Shown in pieces: positions 26,773-35,571 of a DNA stretch of 64,000 bases; position 1 is the first letter of the stretch; every line of letters begins with the position of its first letter. The notes beneath the pieces were generated by a model. It was given only the letters and a program-made list of their open reading frames with translations. It was not told the origin of the DNA and made no database searches. The position numbers were made by a program, and so were the translations under genes. The stretch is taken from positions 141,265-205,264 of the forward strand of contig DATATM010000025.1 of the NCBI GenBank assembly GCA_036268775.1, read 5' to 3'. The stretch is from DASZIT01 sp036268775. Its GTDB lineage: Bacteria > Actinomycetota > Acidimicrobiia > Acidimicrobiales > RAAP-2.

Positions 26773-26795
26773 CAAACGGAAATTCGACCGGTTTG
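26773..26795. promoter_or_regulatory. Candidate operator palindrome between fadE30 and msrB
   Basis: An imperfect inverted repeat: CAAACGG at 26773-26779 and CCGGTTTG at 26788-26795, around an AT-richer centre. It sits in the divergent promoter region, 103 nt upstream of the fadE30-like start and 109 nt upstream of the msrB start. Its layout suits a dimeric TetR-type repressor. Binding is not shown; such short arms can arise by chance. Confidence 0.3.
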
Positions 26796-26903
26796 GGGCG
26801 CCGCGGAGGGAACACCGAGGTAAAGGGGGGGGTTCTACTCTGTGTACGAGGTGGAAGGACGCAACCTGTGACCCCCCTCGTGCGCCCAAGGAGGCTGAAG
26901 TTC

Positions 26904-27326
26904 ATGAGTGACACCACGAAGGCCGAGGCCGTTGGCCCGGTGGAGCTGAGCGAGGAAGAGTGGAAGGCGAAGCTGTCACCGGAGCGCTATGCGGTGCTGC
27001 GCCAGAAGGGCACCGAGCCCGCCTGGTCGGGAGAGCTGCTCCACGTCGAGGGTACCGGCATGTTCACCTGTGCTGGCTGCGGGGCCGATCTATTTCAGAG
27101 CGATACCAAATTCGATTCCGGTTCGGGATGGCCGAGCTTCTATCGGGCCCTTGACCAGGGGACCATCAACGAACATGAGGACCGGAGCTTCGGGAGCGTC
27201 CGGACCGAGATCACCTGTGCCCGCTGTGGCGGACACCTCGGCCATGTGTTTCCCGATGGTCCGGCGCCTACCGGCCTCCGATACTGCGTGAACTCGCTGT
27301 CCATCGAGTACAAGCCCGACGACTGA
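26904..27326 (+). CDS. msrB: Peptide-methionine (R)-S-oxide reductase MsrB
   Basis: A 140-residue repair enzyme that reduces the R epimer of methionine sulfoxide in oxidised proteins. The zinc site is formed by Cys56/Cys59 and Cys105/Cys108. The signature GSGWPSFY follows, and the catalytic Cys128 is in RYCVNSLSIEY. A resolving cysteine is not obvious. ATG 26904 follows an ideal AAGGAGG (26888-26894) at 9-nt spacing. The gene is divergent from the steroid operon. The length is normal for the family. Confidence 0.9.
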   Translation: MSDTTKAEAVGPVELSEEEWKAKLSPERYAVLRQKGTEPAWSGELLHVEGTGMFTCAGCGADLFQSDTKFDSGSGWPSFYRALDQGTINEHEDRSFGSVRTEITCARCGGHLGHVFPDGPAPTGLRYCVNSLSIEYKPDD

Positions 27327-27359
27327 GCGGTCCCATCGGTCGAGGCCGACGCACCTACG

Positions 27360-27596
27360 TCAATCTGACCGGTTGACCGAGGCCAGACGCTGTTCGAGCA
27401 ACTCGAACAGGTCGCCGAGGGCCGTCGCCTCCGAGGTGCGGCCCGATCGCAGCAGGACCCGGTCGGCGTCGGCCAGCGCTTGGCAGGCACCGAAGGCCTC
27501 GGCTTTGGAGAGCAGCACCGAAGGGGCGAATCGGACACGGTCTCGAGCTGAGTCGGTGTCGACGGGCTCGGTCGGACGGGTGTGGGTCATGCTCAC
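27360..27596 (-). CDS. Small hypothetical protein
   Basis: A 78-residue soluble protein with no recognised domain. After a polar N-terminus it has two predicted helices, the second with heptad-like leucines (LGDLFELLEQRL). The start at GTG 27596 is supported by AAAGGAG 7 nt upstream; ATG 27590 is the alternative. It lies 26 nt downstream of another small gene and convergent with msrB. The ribosome site and codon position bias argue it is real; the function is unknown. Confidence 0.5.
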   Translation of the reverse strand: MSMTHTRPTEPVDTDSARDRVRFAPSVLLSKAEAFGACQALADADRVLLRSGRTSEATALGDLFELLEQRLASVNRSD

Positions 27597-27622
27597 GGCA
27601 GGACTCCTTTCGGGTCAGTCAC

Positions 27623-27871
27623 TCAAGAGGAATTTCGGTCGGGGGATCCGGGTCGCCCCCGACGGATGCGGGCGAGGGCGAGCCCCGCCGCGGCCCCCAT
27701 GGTGATCGCGGCGGCGGCGGAACCCACGATGTCGGCCAGTTGGCGGGTCATCAGCCAGCCGACCGCCCGGATGTCGCCGTGCACGATCACCTGGGCAAGC
27801 GGGTGGCCCCCGGCGAGCAGTCTCCAATTGGCCCAGTAGGCCAGCACATGCATACCGAGTCCGGTGTCCAT
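27623..27871 (-). CDS. Small hypothetical protein with a C-terminal hydrophobic segment
   Basis: An 82-residue protein. Residues near 50-68 (IVGSAAAAITMGAAAGLALA) form a likely membrane or buried helix, followed by a basic Arg-rich tail. I do not recognise the family. It begins 52 nt downstream of the ssb stop on the same strand and may be part of the ssb transcript. The frame is open much further upstream, overlapping ssb, but only the part from ATG 27871 is free of the ssb gene. Confidence 0.4.
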   Translation of the reverse strand: MDTGLGMHVLAYWANWRLLAGGHPLAQVIVHGDIRAVGWLMTRQLADIVGSAAAAITMGAAAGLALARIRRGRPGSPDRNSS

Positions 27872-27923
27872 GATGAGCGGCGGTTCGTCGGGGTTGAGAT
27901 TGGGGTTGGCGGGTCGATGCCGA

Positions 27924-28379
27924 TCAGGCGTCGGCCGCGATCGGCTGGTCGGCTGCATCCAGTTCGTCGAGGGCGGCGTCACCAGTGGCGGTTCCGTCCC
28001 CGGCGGCCGGGTAATGGCGCTCGACCTTGTGGACGTCGGCGGTGGCGAACCGCAAACTCGCTCCGACCTCATCAGCGACGATTTCCACCTTGAAGCGCCG
28101 ATCCCCTTCCTCCGTCTCCCAGCTTCGCTGCTCGAGCCGTCCGGTGACCACCACCCGGGAACCCTTGGTGAGGCTGAGGGCGGTGTTCTCCGCCAGCTCG
28201 CGCCAACAGACGACGTCAAAGAAGGAGGTCGCCTCCTCCCACTCCTTGGTGTCCCGGTTCTGCCAACGCCGATTGACGGCCACCCCGAGGGAGGTGGTGG
28301 CCTGCCCGTCCCGGGTGTAGCGGATCTCCGGGTCGCGGGTGAGGTTGCCGGTGATGGTGGTTGCGGTCGTGCTGGGCAT
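27924..28379 (-). CDS. ssb: Single-stranded DNA-binding protein
   Basis: A 151-residue OB-fold protein that coats single-stranded DNA in replication and repair. It opens TTITGNLTRDPEIRYTRDGQATTSLGVAVNRRW and continues with FFDVVCWRELAEN and GSRVVVTGRLEQRSWE, all classic SSB segments. The C-terminal tail is acidic but ends in PIAADA, lacking the usual DDDIPF-type tip. It could therefore be an SsbB-like accessory paralogue rather than the essential SSB. ATG 28379 has AAGGGA upstream. No rpsF or rpsR neighbours are present, which supports the paralogue reading. Confidence 0.85.
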   Translation of the reverse strand: MPSTTATTITGNLTRDPEIRYTRDGQATTSLGVAVNRRWQNRDTKEWEEATSFFDVVCWRELAENTALSLTKGSRVVVTGRLEQRSWETEEGDRRFKVEIVADEVGASLRFATADVHKVERHYPAAGDGTATGDAALDELDAADQPIAADA

Positions 28380-28673
28380 TGTCGTATCCCTTCTGGTCGG
28401 CACCGGGGTGCACTTCCGCCCGGATCCCAAGTCGGGTTCGGAGCGGGCCACCCGCCATGGGTGACCGGGTGATCTTGGGACTCTGACCTGCCGTTCACCT
28501 TGCCCGGCTGTTCCCCGCCGACCTTGCTGACCGGAGATCTTCTTCGCAAGTTGTGGTCCGGTCACCAGTTCCCTCAGTGAAATCCTGCAGGCCTTTTCCA
28601 GCGCCAGGGGGGCCGGCGCGCACGCCGGGATACGGTGCGCGCAGCGGACAAGGCGGATGCATCGGAGGCCTCC

Positions 28674-30485
28674 ATGGGCAACGAACGGGACGAGCAGACG
28701 GGAGCCAGCCCGGGACCCGGCGCCATCAGCCGACGCGATGTCCTGAAGGCGGGGGCGGCGGCGGCCGCCGGTGTCGCCGGGGTAGCCGGCTTGGTGGGGG
28801 CCGCCGGTTCCGGACTCCGCCCGGAGCATGCCCGGCTCATCGACTCCGCATTGGCCAACGCCGCCTCGTCCGGGACCCTCAAGGATGTCAAGCACATCGT
28901 CATCCTCATGCAGGAGAACCGGTCCTTCGACCACTACTACGGGACCATGCCCGGGGTCCGGAACTTCGCCGACACCCAGTCGTATTCCTCCTATGCCGGT
29001 GGCCCGTCGACCAATCCCAGCACCGTGTTCTCCCAGACGATGGTGGACGGCACTGGCAAGCCGCTCTACAAGCTGGCCAGCGGCGAACAGTTTCTCGATC
29101 CGTTCGAGCTGGTGAGCAATCCGCCCACCGTCGCCGGCCAGACCACCAACGACATCACCCACGATTGGGGCCCCCAGCACCTGGCCTGGAACAACGGGGC
29201 CATGGACCAGTGGGCGGTCCAGCACCTCCTCAACGACCCGATCTCCAAGTTTCAGTTCAACAACACGTTGGGGCTCCCCATCCCCGGTGCCTCGACCGTC
29301 CCCACCGGGCTGACCACCATGGGCTACTACCGCCAAAGTGACTGCCTCGCCTTCTACCGGGCACTGGCCGATGCCTTCACCATCTGCGACGGCTACCACT
29401 GTTCGGTCCTCGGACCCACCGATCCAAACCGGCTGATGTGGATGTCCGGGAGCCTGGGGGCCCATTCGGCCGACAAGGGTGGGCCGGTGCTCACCACCTA
29501 CGTGCTGAACAAGCTCGAGCTCTACGGCACCCTCGACTGGCCAACCATGCCCGAGGTCCTCACCGACCACGGAGTGAGCTGGAAGGTGTACCAGGACCCA
29601 ACCGGCAACGTCTTGTTCAACGTGCTCGATTACTTCAAGAACTTCACCAAGCCCTCCACGACCGCCCAAACCAAGAATGCCAGCCTGGGCCTCACTCCCG
29701 TCTACCCCGTCCAGTTCGCGCTCGACGTGGCCACCGGAACGTTGCCGCAAGTGTCCTGGATCCTGCCGCCCCTGGAGAGCTGCGAGCATCCCGCGGTGCC
29801 ACCGGAGTACGGGGAGGATCTGGTCTCCCAGATTCTGCAGACCCTGGTGAGCAATCCGGCCGTGTGGGAGAAGACGGTGTTTTTGGTCGTCTACGACGAG
29901 AATGGTGGCTTCTTCGACCACGTGGCGCCGCCGACCCCGGGACCGACGGTGACTCACGTCGCCGATCTCCCCACCGGGTCTCAAGCTGGCGGCTCCTTTG
30001 ACGGGGAGTATGTAACGACCAGCTCACCGCAGAACGCCGCCGGTGGTCCACCATCCGACTGGGGCGGCGTGCTCGGCCCGGTCGGGCTGGGGTTCCGGAC
30101 CCCGGCCCTGGTGATCTCCCCGTTCAGCGCCGGAGGGTGGGTGTGCCCGGATGTGTTCGACCATGTGTCGACCCTCAAATTCATCGAGAAGGTGTTCCTG
30201 CCGACCGGATCCATCATGGGAAGCGGTGGCCTGCACGTCTCACCCTGGCGCTACAATTCGGTGGGCGATCTCACCGCCGCCCTGCCCAATCTCACCGCCC
30301 CGACCTACAAGGTGCCACCGTTGCCGGCCACCTCACTGCTGTTCCCCGGCGTGGCCGCCCAGGCCCTCCTCAACGCGCTGACCGGGACCGAAGACCTCGG
30401 CCCGGCCTACCCGCCGCCCCCCAAGAACCTGGGGATCCCGGCCCTCGACGCCGACTCGATCTCCCGGAAGCCAACTCCGACCTGA
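28674..30485 (+). CDS. Tat-exported phosphoesterase/phospholipase C-like protein
   Basis: A 603-residue protein of the bacterial phosphoesterase family (phospholipase C/acid phosphatase type). A twin-arginine signal SRRDVLKAG (from residue 19) and an Ala/Gly-rich hydrophobic stretch direct folded export. The family motif HIVILMQENRSFDHYYGTM follows, with later metal-site segments FLVVYDENGGFFDHVAPP and FRTPALVISPFS. It should hydrolyse phosphodiesters or phosphomonoesters outside the membrane. ATG 28674 is 5 nt after CGGAGG. The specific lipid or phosphate substrate is not deducible. Confidence 0.85.
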   Translation: MGNERDEQTGASPGPGAISRRDVLKAGAAAAAGVAGVAGLVGAAGSGLRPEHARLIDSALANAASSGTLKDVKHIVILMQENRSFDHYYGTMPGVRNFADTQSYSSYAGGPSTNPSTVFSQTMVDGTGKPLYKLASGEQFLDPFELVSNPPTVAGQTTNDITHDWGPQHLAWNNGAMDQWAVQHLLNDPISKFQFNNTLGLPIPGASTVPTGLTTMGYYRQSDCLAFYRALADAFTICDGYHCSVLGPTDPNRLMWMSGSLGAHSADKGGPVLTTYVLNKLELYGTLDWPTMPEVLTDHGVSWKVYQDPTGNVLFNVLDYFKNFTKPSTTAQTKNASLGLTPVYPVQFALDVATGTLPQVSWILPPLESCEHPAVPPEYGEDLVSQILQTLVSNPAVWEKTVFLVVYDENGGFFDHVAPPTPGPTVTHVADLPTGSQAGGSFDGEYVTTSSPQNAAGGPPSDWGGVLGPVGLGFRTPALVISPFSAGGWVCPDVFDHVSTLKFIEKVFLPTGSIMGSGGLHVSPWRYNSVGDLTAALPNLTAPTYKVPPLPATSLLFPGVAAQALLNALTGTEDLGPAYPPPPKNLGIPALDADSISRKPTPT

Positions 30486-30508
30486 CCGCCAGACGGCCAG
30501 CGATCGGT

Positions 30509-31120
30509 TCAGGTCAGGTCAGAGGCGAGCTCGTTCCGGGTGGCATCGCTCAGCACCACGCCGGGCAATCCCTCCGGGTAGTTCGGGTGGTTGATGGCCA
30601 GGGTCACCGGGCCGGGGGCGAAGGCCTCCACCTGAGCCGGAGTCAACCGGAACCGGACGTAGTGCACCGCCGCAGTGGTCTCCTCCCGGGTCAACTGGGC
30701 ATCGTGATCCTCTTCGGGGGTGGACGGCACGATCTCGACCGCATCGCCGGAACCGATCCGCAGCTCGGCCGAGCGTTCCACCCCCACCAGCGCCGGCAGC
30801 CACTTCCGCAGCTCGGCTTCGCTGGTCAGCTCGAGGAACAGGGTGGCCGACAGCTCGCCCGGTGAGGGCAGCAGCCGGTTGTAGACGTCCAGCTCGTGTT
30901 GGATCTGGTCATCGGACACCATCTTCTCGGCCCGGGCCATCTCCTGGATCTGGAAGCGCATGGTCAACCGACTCTCGAAGGTGAGGGTGATGACCGGGCC
31001 GATGGTCACCCGCCGCACCTTCTTGGCCGCGATGACCTCCCGACGGAACTCGTCCCGCTCCCGTTCGTAGGCCCGCTGATCGGCAATGTCGTCCAGCGTC
31101 AATTCCCGGATCTCGCTCAT
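30509..31120 (-). CDS. DUF3501 family protein
   Basis: A 203-residue protein starting REL.LDDI..QRAYERERDEFR, then a VTIGPVITLTFESRLTMRFQIQEMAR segment that identifies DUF3501. Its function is unknown, but the family is repeatedly found beside a rubrerythrin and an Fe-S oxidoreductase, exactly as here. The ATG at 31120 overlaps the TGA of the Fe-S gene (ATGA), so it is translated with it. It is the last gene of the Fur-regulated-looking operon and converges on the phosphoesterase. Confidence 0.8.
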   Translation of the reverse strand: MSEIRELTLDDIADQRAYERERDEFRREVIAAKKVRRVTIGPVITLTFESRLTMRFQIQEMARAEKMVSDDQIQHELDVYNRLLPSPGELSATLFLELTSEAELRKWLPALVGVERSAELRIGSGDAVEIVPSTPEEDHDAQLTREETTAAVHYVRFRLTPAQVEAFAPGPVTLAINHPNYPEGLPGVVLSDATRNELASDLT

Positions 31121-32448
31121 CGGTCGTCTCCCTCCGCCGGGATCCCGTAGGCGCGGGCCATCAGCTGGATGGGATGCACCGGGCGGGTCCCCGTCTCCTG
31201 CTCGATCGAGCCGTTGGCCAGATGGCAGTCTCCGCACACCACCGGGTTGCCGGCCGCCTCCACCTCTCGTTTGAGGGGCTGGGCCACCTGGCGGGCCAGC
31301 TCGTAGTTCTCCGCCCGGTACCCCCAGGTCCCGTCGATGCCCGAACACCGCTGGACCAGGGTGGCGCCGACCCCGGCCACCTTCAGCAGGTCCCGGCTCT
31401 TCAGCCCGATCTGCTGGGCCTGGAGATGGCAGGCGACGTGATAGGTGACCTGGTCCGGCACCGCGCCGGACTCCCGGCCGGGAAAGTCGGTCGCCAGCTG
31501 GGTGCCCTCCGCCTTGTGCAGCGCCATCAGGTACTCGGCCGGATCGGCAACGTGCTCCGCCACCAGATTGGCATCAGCGGCCGAGGCAGTGTGGGCCAGG
31601 TAGATCGGGTAGTCCTTCCGCACCACATAGGCACAGGTCGGCTGGGAGACGATGATCTCCTTGCCGGCGCGCACCTCGTTGGCCAGCACCGCCACGTTCT
31701 GTTCCGCCGCCTTGGTGAACTCCTTGATGTTCCCCTGGTGCAGCCAGGGTGCGCCGCAGCACTTCGCTCCCTCCGGAAGCGAGCACGCCACCCCGTTGTG
31801 CTCGTAGACCTTCACCAGGTCCTTGCCGATGTCCGGCTCCATGTACTCGATGAAACAGGTGGGGAACACCGACACCGCACCCTGCTGCTCGGTCGCCCGG
31901 GCGGACGGGCGGCGGCGCTTGAACCAGGAGGTGAATCGCTGGCGGGCATAGGGAGGGAGCAGCCGCTCCGAGGCCATCCCCACCGTCTTTTCCATCATCC
32001 TCCGGGAGAACGACCCGGGTCGGCCGGTCATGGCGTTGACCAGCGGGGCCGTCTTGGTCGAAATCTTCCCCAGCAGGTCGGTGCGGGCCAGGAACTGATC
32101 GGTCACCCGCTCCTTCAGCGGGATGCCATCGGCGTGGCGCACTGCGTGGGCTCGCATCATCAGGCGGGGGAAGTCGAGTTCCCATTCGTGCGGCGGCACA
32201 TAGGGACACTTGATGTAGCAGAGCTTGCACTGGTAGCACTCGTCGACCACCTGATCCTGCTCGGCGGTGGTCATGGCACCGACATCACCGTCCCGGGCAT
32301 CGATGGCGGAGAACAGGGTCGGGAACGACGGGCAGAGGTTGAAGCACAAGCGGCATCCGTGGCAGAGATCGAAGACCCGCTCCATCTCCACGCGAAGGTC
32401 TGGCTCCTCGAAGTACTTCGGGTGGCCTGGGTCGTAGGTGGTGGTCAT
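31117..32448 (-). CDS. Heterodisulfide-reductase-like Fe-S oxidoreductase
   Basis: A 443-residue protein with two ferredoxin-type [4Fe-4S] motifs, Cys29/32/35/39 followed by Pro and Cys71/74/77/81 followed by Pro. A CCG-type region (AKCCGAPW) and a C-terminal VVCGDCHLANG motif follow, as in GlpC and HdrD-like subunits. It probably transfers electrons in the cytoplasm, likely to or from rubrerythrin. No flavin domain is present, so a partner is needed. It lies between rubrerythrin (192 nt upstream, with a strong hairpin between) and DUF3501 (4-nt overlap). Confidence 0.8.
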   Translation of the reverse strand: MTTTYDPGHPKYFEEPDLRVEMERVFDLCHGCRLCFNLCPSFPTLFSAIDARDGDVGAMTTAEQDQVVDECYQCKLCYIKCPYVPPHEWELDFPRLMMRAHAVRHADGIPLKERVTDQFLARTDLLGKISTKTAPLVNAMTGRPGSFSRRMMEKTVGMASERLLPPYARQRFTSWFKRRRPSARATEQQGAVSVFPTCFIEYMEPDIGKDLVKVYEHNGVACSLPEGAKCCGAPWLHQGNIKEFTKAAEQNVAVLANEVRAGKEIIVSQPTCAYVVRKDYPIYLAHTASAADANLVAEHVADPAEYLMALHKAEGTQLATDFPGRESGAVPDQVTYHVACHLQAQQIGLKSRDLLKVAGVGATLVQRCSGIDGTWGYRAENYELARQVAQPLKREVEAAGNPVVCGDCHLANGSIEQETGTRPVHPIQLMARAYGIPAEGDDR

Positions 32449-32589
32449 CGTCGTCCTCGGGGAGCTGGGTCAGGAGTAGGAACGGACGGCGTCAGTCGAG
32501 TGGCGCCAGGGGGGTGGCCCAACGACACGGCCCCGGGATCAATCCGGGGCCGGCCGCTGCAACCACTGGTGTTTTCGGCGCCGGCACCG

Positions 32590-32618
32590 CGCCCGACTGA
32601 GCCAGGCTCAGTCGGGCG
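32590..32618. terminator. Perfect 14-bp inverted repeat (hairpin) after rubrerythrin
   Basis: CGCCCGACTGAGCC (32590-32603) is followed after one base by its exact reverse complement (32605-32618). The hairpin lies 23 nt beyond the rubrerythrin stop on the minus strand. No U-run follows, so it is either a factor-assisted terminator or attenuator, or an mRNA-stabilising element that sets rubrerythrin expression above the downstream Fe-S/DUF3501 pair. Confidence 0.6.
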
Positions 32619-32640
32619 AGGGGCCGGGGCCACTTCCGGA

Positions 32641-33060
<420 letters not shown>

Positions 33061-33085
33061 GGTGTTTCCTTCCTTGGGTTGATTG

Positions 33086-33523
33086 TCATGGCGATGGTTG
33101 AAGGGTGGACTGGCATTCGGGGCAGAGCCCCCGGAAGACGATCTCGGCGGAACCGACATCGAAGCCGAGGTCGGCCCCCCGGGGAATCCTCAGATCAGGA
33201 AAAGAGGCCACCAGGTCGCGCACTTTGCCGCAATGCCGGCAGACCAGGTGGTGGTGCGGATCATCGACGTTGGGATCGAAGCGGATCATCCCCGTCCCCA
33301 CGTCGAGCGAGGAGATCTCTCCCAGCTCGGACAGGTCGTGGAGCGTCTGGTACACCGTCTTCAGAGAAATCGTCTCCATCTCCCGGACCGCCGCGGAGTG
33401 GACCGCCTCGGCGGAGGGATGGCTCACGTCGCCCTGCAACACCCGGAAGATGCACTGACGCTGGGCCGTCACCTTGCGCCCGTTGGCCCGGAACAGCTCG
33501 GTGAGTTCCTCTGGCGTCTTCAT
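33086..33523 (-). CDS. Fur/PerR-family transcriptional regulator
   Basis: A 145-residue metal-dependent repressor. The winged-helix DNA-binding domain occupies residues 1-85 (VTAQRQCIFRVLQ, SLKTVYQTLHDLSELG). The dimer domain has His90-92 and two structural zinc pairs, Cys95/Cys98 and Cys134/Cys137. Peroxide sensing (PerR-like) is inferred from the rubrerythrin gene 25 nt downstream; Fur-like iron sensing cannot be excluded from sequence. The start at ATG 33523 leaves an AT-rich promoter upstream, where autoregulation is likely. Confidence 0.85.
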   Translation of the reverse strand: MKTPEELTELFRANGRKVTAQRQCIFRVLQGDVSHPSAEAVHSAAVREMETISLKTVYQTLHDLSELGEISSLDVGTGMIRFDPNVDDPHHHLVCRHCGKVRDLVASFPDLRIPRGADLGFDVGSAEIVFRGLCPECQSTLQPSP

Positions 33524-33541
33524 CGAAAAGCAGTATATCAC

Positions 33542-33567
33542 CAACGATTGTTTTTCAACACTCATTG
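33542..33567. promoter_or_regulatory. Candidate Fur/PerR operator in the fur upstream region
   Basis: Two similar partial palindromes, CAACGATTG (33542-33550) and CAACACTCATTG (33556-33567), lie in a short AT-rich stretch 19-44 nt upstream of the fur start. Fur-family boxes are AT-rich palindromes and commonly autoregulate, so this is the best operator candidate for the operon. The glpD-like gene diverges from the far side. It does not match a canonical Fur or PerR box exactly. Confidence 0.35.
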
Positions 33568-33660
33568 TAGATAAGCCGCTTCGTCCGGTCCCCGGCGCGG
33601 CCCGGGTAGGGCCGGTGGGACGGTGCGGGATGGTCGGCGGACCTGTGGCAGGCTTCGGGC

Positions 33661-35445
33661 GTGTCCGACGGTCATTCCCCGACTCCGCCCGATCCGGCGC
33701 CCGACTCCCCTCCCGGGGCCTCGGCCTTTCAGCGGGACCATGCCCTCCGCCGGTTGGCCGCCGAGACCTTCGATGTGCTGGTCATCGGGGGTGGCATCAC
33801 CGGGGCCGGGGTGGCCCTCGACGCCGCCAGCCGGGGGTTGAAGACGGCGTTGGTGGAGAAGGACGACTTCGCCTCCGGGACCTCGTCGAAATCCTCCAAA
33901 CTGGTCCACGGCGGCCTCCGGTACCTCCAGCAAAAAGAGTTCCGACTGGTCTACGAGAACCTGGCCGAGCGGCAGCGCCTGTTGGACAACGCCCCCCACC
34001 TGGTCTCCCCGTTGCCCTTCCTCATTCCCCTGTTCGGGAAGAGCGGGGTCGTCAACCGCAGCGTCGCCCGGGTCTACCGCACCGCCCTCTGGCTCTACGA
34101 CCTGACCGGTGGTGTCCGCATCGGGCGTCGACACGAGAAGGTCACCAAGGCCCAGGCCCTCGCCCACCTCCCCACCTTGCGCACCGATCACCTGGTGGCC
34201 GGGTTCCTCTACTGGGACGCCCGCACCGACGACGCCCGGTTGACGCTGGCGGTCGCCCGCACTGCGGTTCTCGATCACGGGGCGGTGGCCGCTAACCACA
34301 CTCGGGTCGTCTCCCTCACCACCGGATCCGACGGCCGGGTCTCGGGCGCCAGGGTCGAGCCCGACGATGGGGAGGGGTTCGATATCCGGGCGTCGGTGGT
34401 GGTCAATGCCGCCGGCGTCTGGGCTGACGAGGTCCGCACCCTCGACGAGCACCACAACCCCCACTCCATCCGCCCGGCCAAGGGGATCCACATCACGGTG
34501 CCGTCCGAGGCCTTCCCCTGCGACATCGCCGCGGTCATCCCGGTGCGGGAAGACCACCGCTCCATCTTCGTGGTGTCCTGGGACCAACAGGTCTACCTCG
34601 GGACCACCGACACCGAGTGGGACGGACCTCTCGACGATCCGGCCTGCCTCCCCGAGGACGTCGACTACATCCTGGGGGCTGCCAACGCGGTGGTGACCCA
34701 GCCCATCACCCGGGCCGACATCACCGGCATCTGGTCCGGACTCCGCCCGCTGTTGGCGCCACCGGAGGGAAAGCACGCCCTCAGCGATCGGACTGCCGAT
34801 CTGTCCCGCCGCCATACCGTCCGGACCTCGGCCACCGGGGTGGTCACCGTCACCGGCGGCAAACTCACTACGTACCGGAAGATGGCCGAGGACACCGTCG
34901 ACGCGGTGACCAAAGAGCTGGGTCGCCGATCGTTGCGGTGTGTCACCAAACGGATGCGCCTGCACGGGGCCGGCACCGCGGAGCACGATCCGCCGATGCC
35001 CGGCGGGGCGCCGGCTCACCCCCGGACGAACGACCAGAGTCCCGCCGAAGCCGCCGCCGTGCATCTTGCCGGCCGGTTCGGAACCGAGACCCCCGTAGTG
35101 CTGTCCCTCACCGAGGGACGGCCGGAGCTGCTCGACCCCCTGGTGCCGGGCCTGCCCTATCTCCGGGCCGAGGCGCTCTACGGGGTCCGGGAGGAGATGG
35201 CCAGGTCGATCTCCGACGTCCTGGATCGGCGCACCCGCGCCCGGCTCCGTGACGCCCGATCGACCGCGTCGGCCGCCGAGGCGGTGGCTTCGCTGATCGG
35301 GCCCGAACTGGGTTGGGATGCGGACCGCTGCCGGCGGGAATCGGACGCCTACGCCTCCGGAATCTTCCAACAACTGACCAAGGCCGGACTCGAGCCGGTC
35401 GGCACCGAGCCGGTCGGCGGACGGGTGGCCACCGAGTCCCCATGA
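33661..35445 (+). CDS. glpD: FAD-dependent glycerol-3-phosphate dehydrogenase
   Basis: A 594-residue membrane-associated flavoprotein that oxidises sn-glycerol-3-phosphate to dihydroxyacetone phosphate and feeds electrons to quinone. The FAD Rossmann motif is DVLVIGGGITGAGVALDAASRG. It is followed by DFASGTSSKSSKLVHGGLRYLQ, the family signature, and a C-terminal helical domain. GTG 33661 is the first start of the frame; the N-terminal 30 or so residues before the FAD motif are Pro-rich. A glycerol kinase gene lies 2.5 kb downstream on the same strand, consistent with glycerol use. Confidence 0.88.
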   Translation: MSDGHSPTPPDPAPDSPPGASAFQRDHALRRLAAETFDVLVIGGGITGAGVALDAASRGLKTALVEKDDFASGTSSKSSKLVHGGLRYLQQKEFRLVYENLAERQRLLDNAPHLVSPLPFLIPLFGKSGVVNRSVARVYRTALWLYDLTGGVRIGRRHEKVTKAQALAHLPTLRTDHLVAGFLYWDARTDDARLTLAVARTAVLDHGAVAANHTRVVSLTTGSDGRVSGARVEPDDGEGFDIRASVVVNAAGVWADEVRTLDEHHNPHSIRPAKGIHITVPSEAFPCDIAAVIPVREDHRSIFVVSWDQQVYLGTTDTEWDGPLDDPACLPEDVDYILGAANAVVTQPITRADITGIWSGLRPLLAPPEGKHALSDRTADLSRRHTVRTSATGVVTVTGGKLTTYRKMAEDTVDAVTKELGRRSLRCVTKRMRLHGAGTAEHDPPMPGGAPAHPRTNDQSPAEAAAVHLAGRFGTETPVVLSLTEGRPELLDPLVPGLPYLRAEALYGVREEMARSISDVLDRRTRARLRDARSTASAAEAVASLIGPELGWDADRCRRESDAYASGIFQQLTKAGLEPVGTEPVGGRVATESP

Positions 35446-35571
35446 CCGACACCCGGGCGCTCGACTGACCACCGCCGATTGATCATCGCCGTCGACGATG
35501 TCCGGCGGATGACAACCGCCCCGACCCGGAACTCTGCCACCACCGCACCAACTCTCGGGAGACAGCCGCAC

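Noticed and set aside
26671..26903. Search for a KstR2-type box (CAAGnnnCTTG-like) upstream of fadE30
   Set aside because: No match was seen; only a different CAAAC/GTTTG palindrome is present.
27924..29984. 686-residue minus-strand ORF covering ssb and the phosphoesterase
   Set aside because: Only the last 151 residues, from ATG 28379, encode SSB; the rest is antisense to the Tat-exported phosphoesterase.
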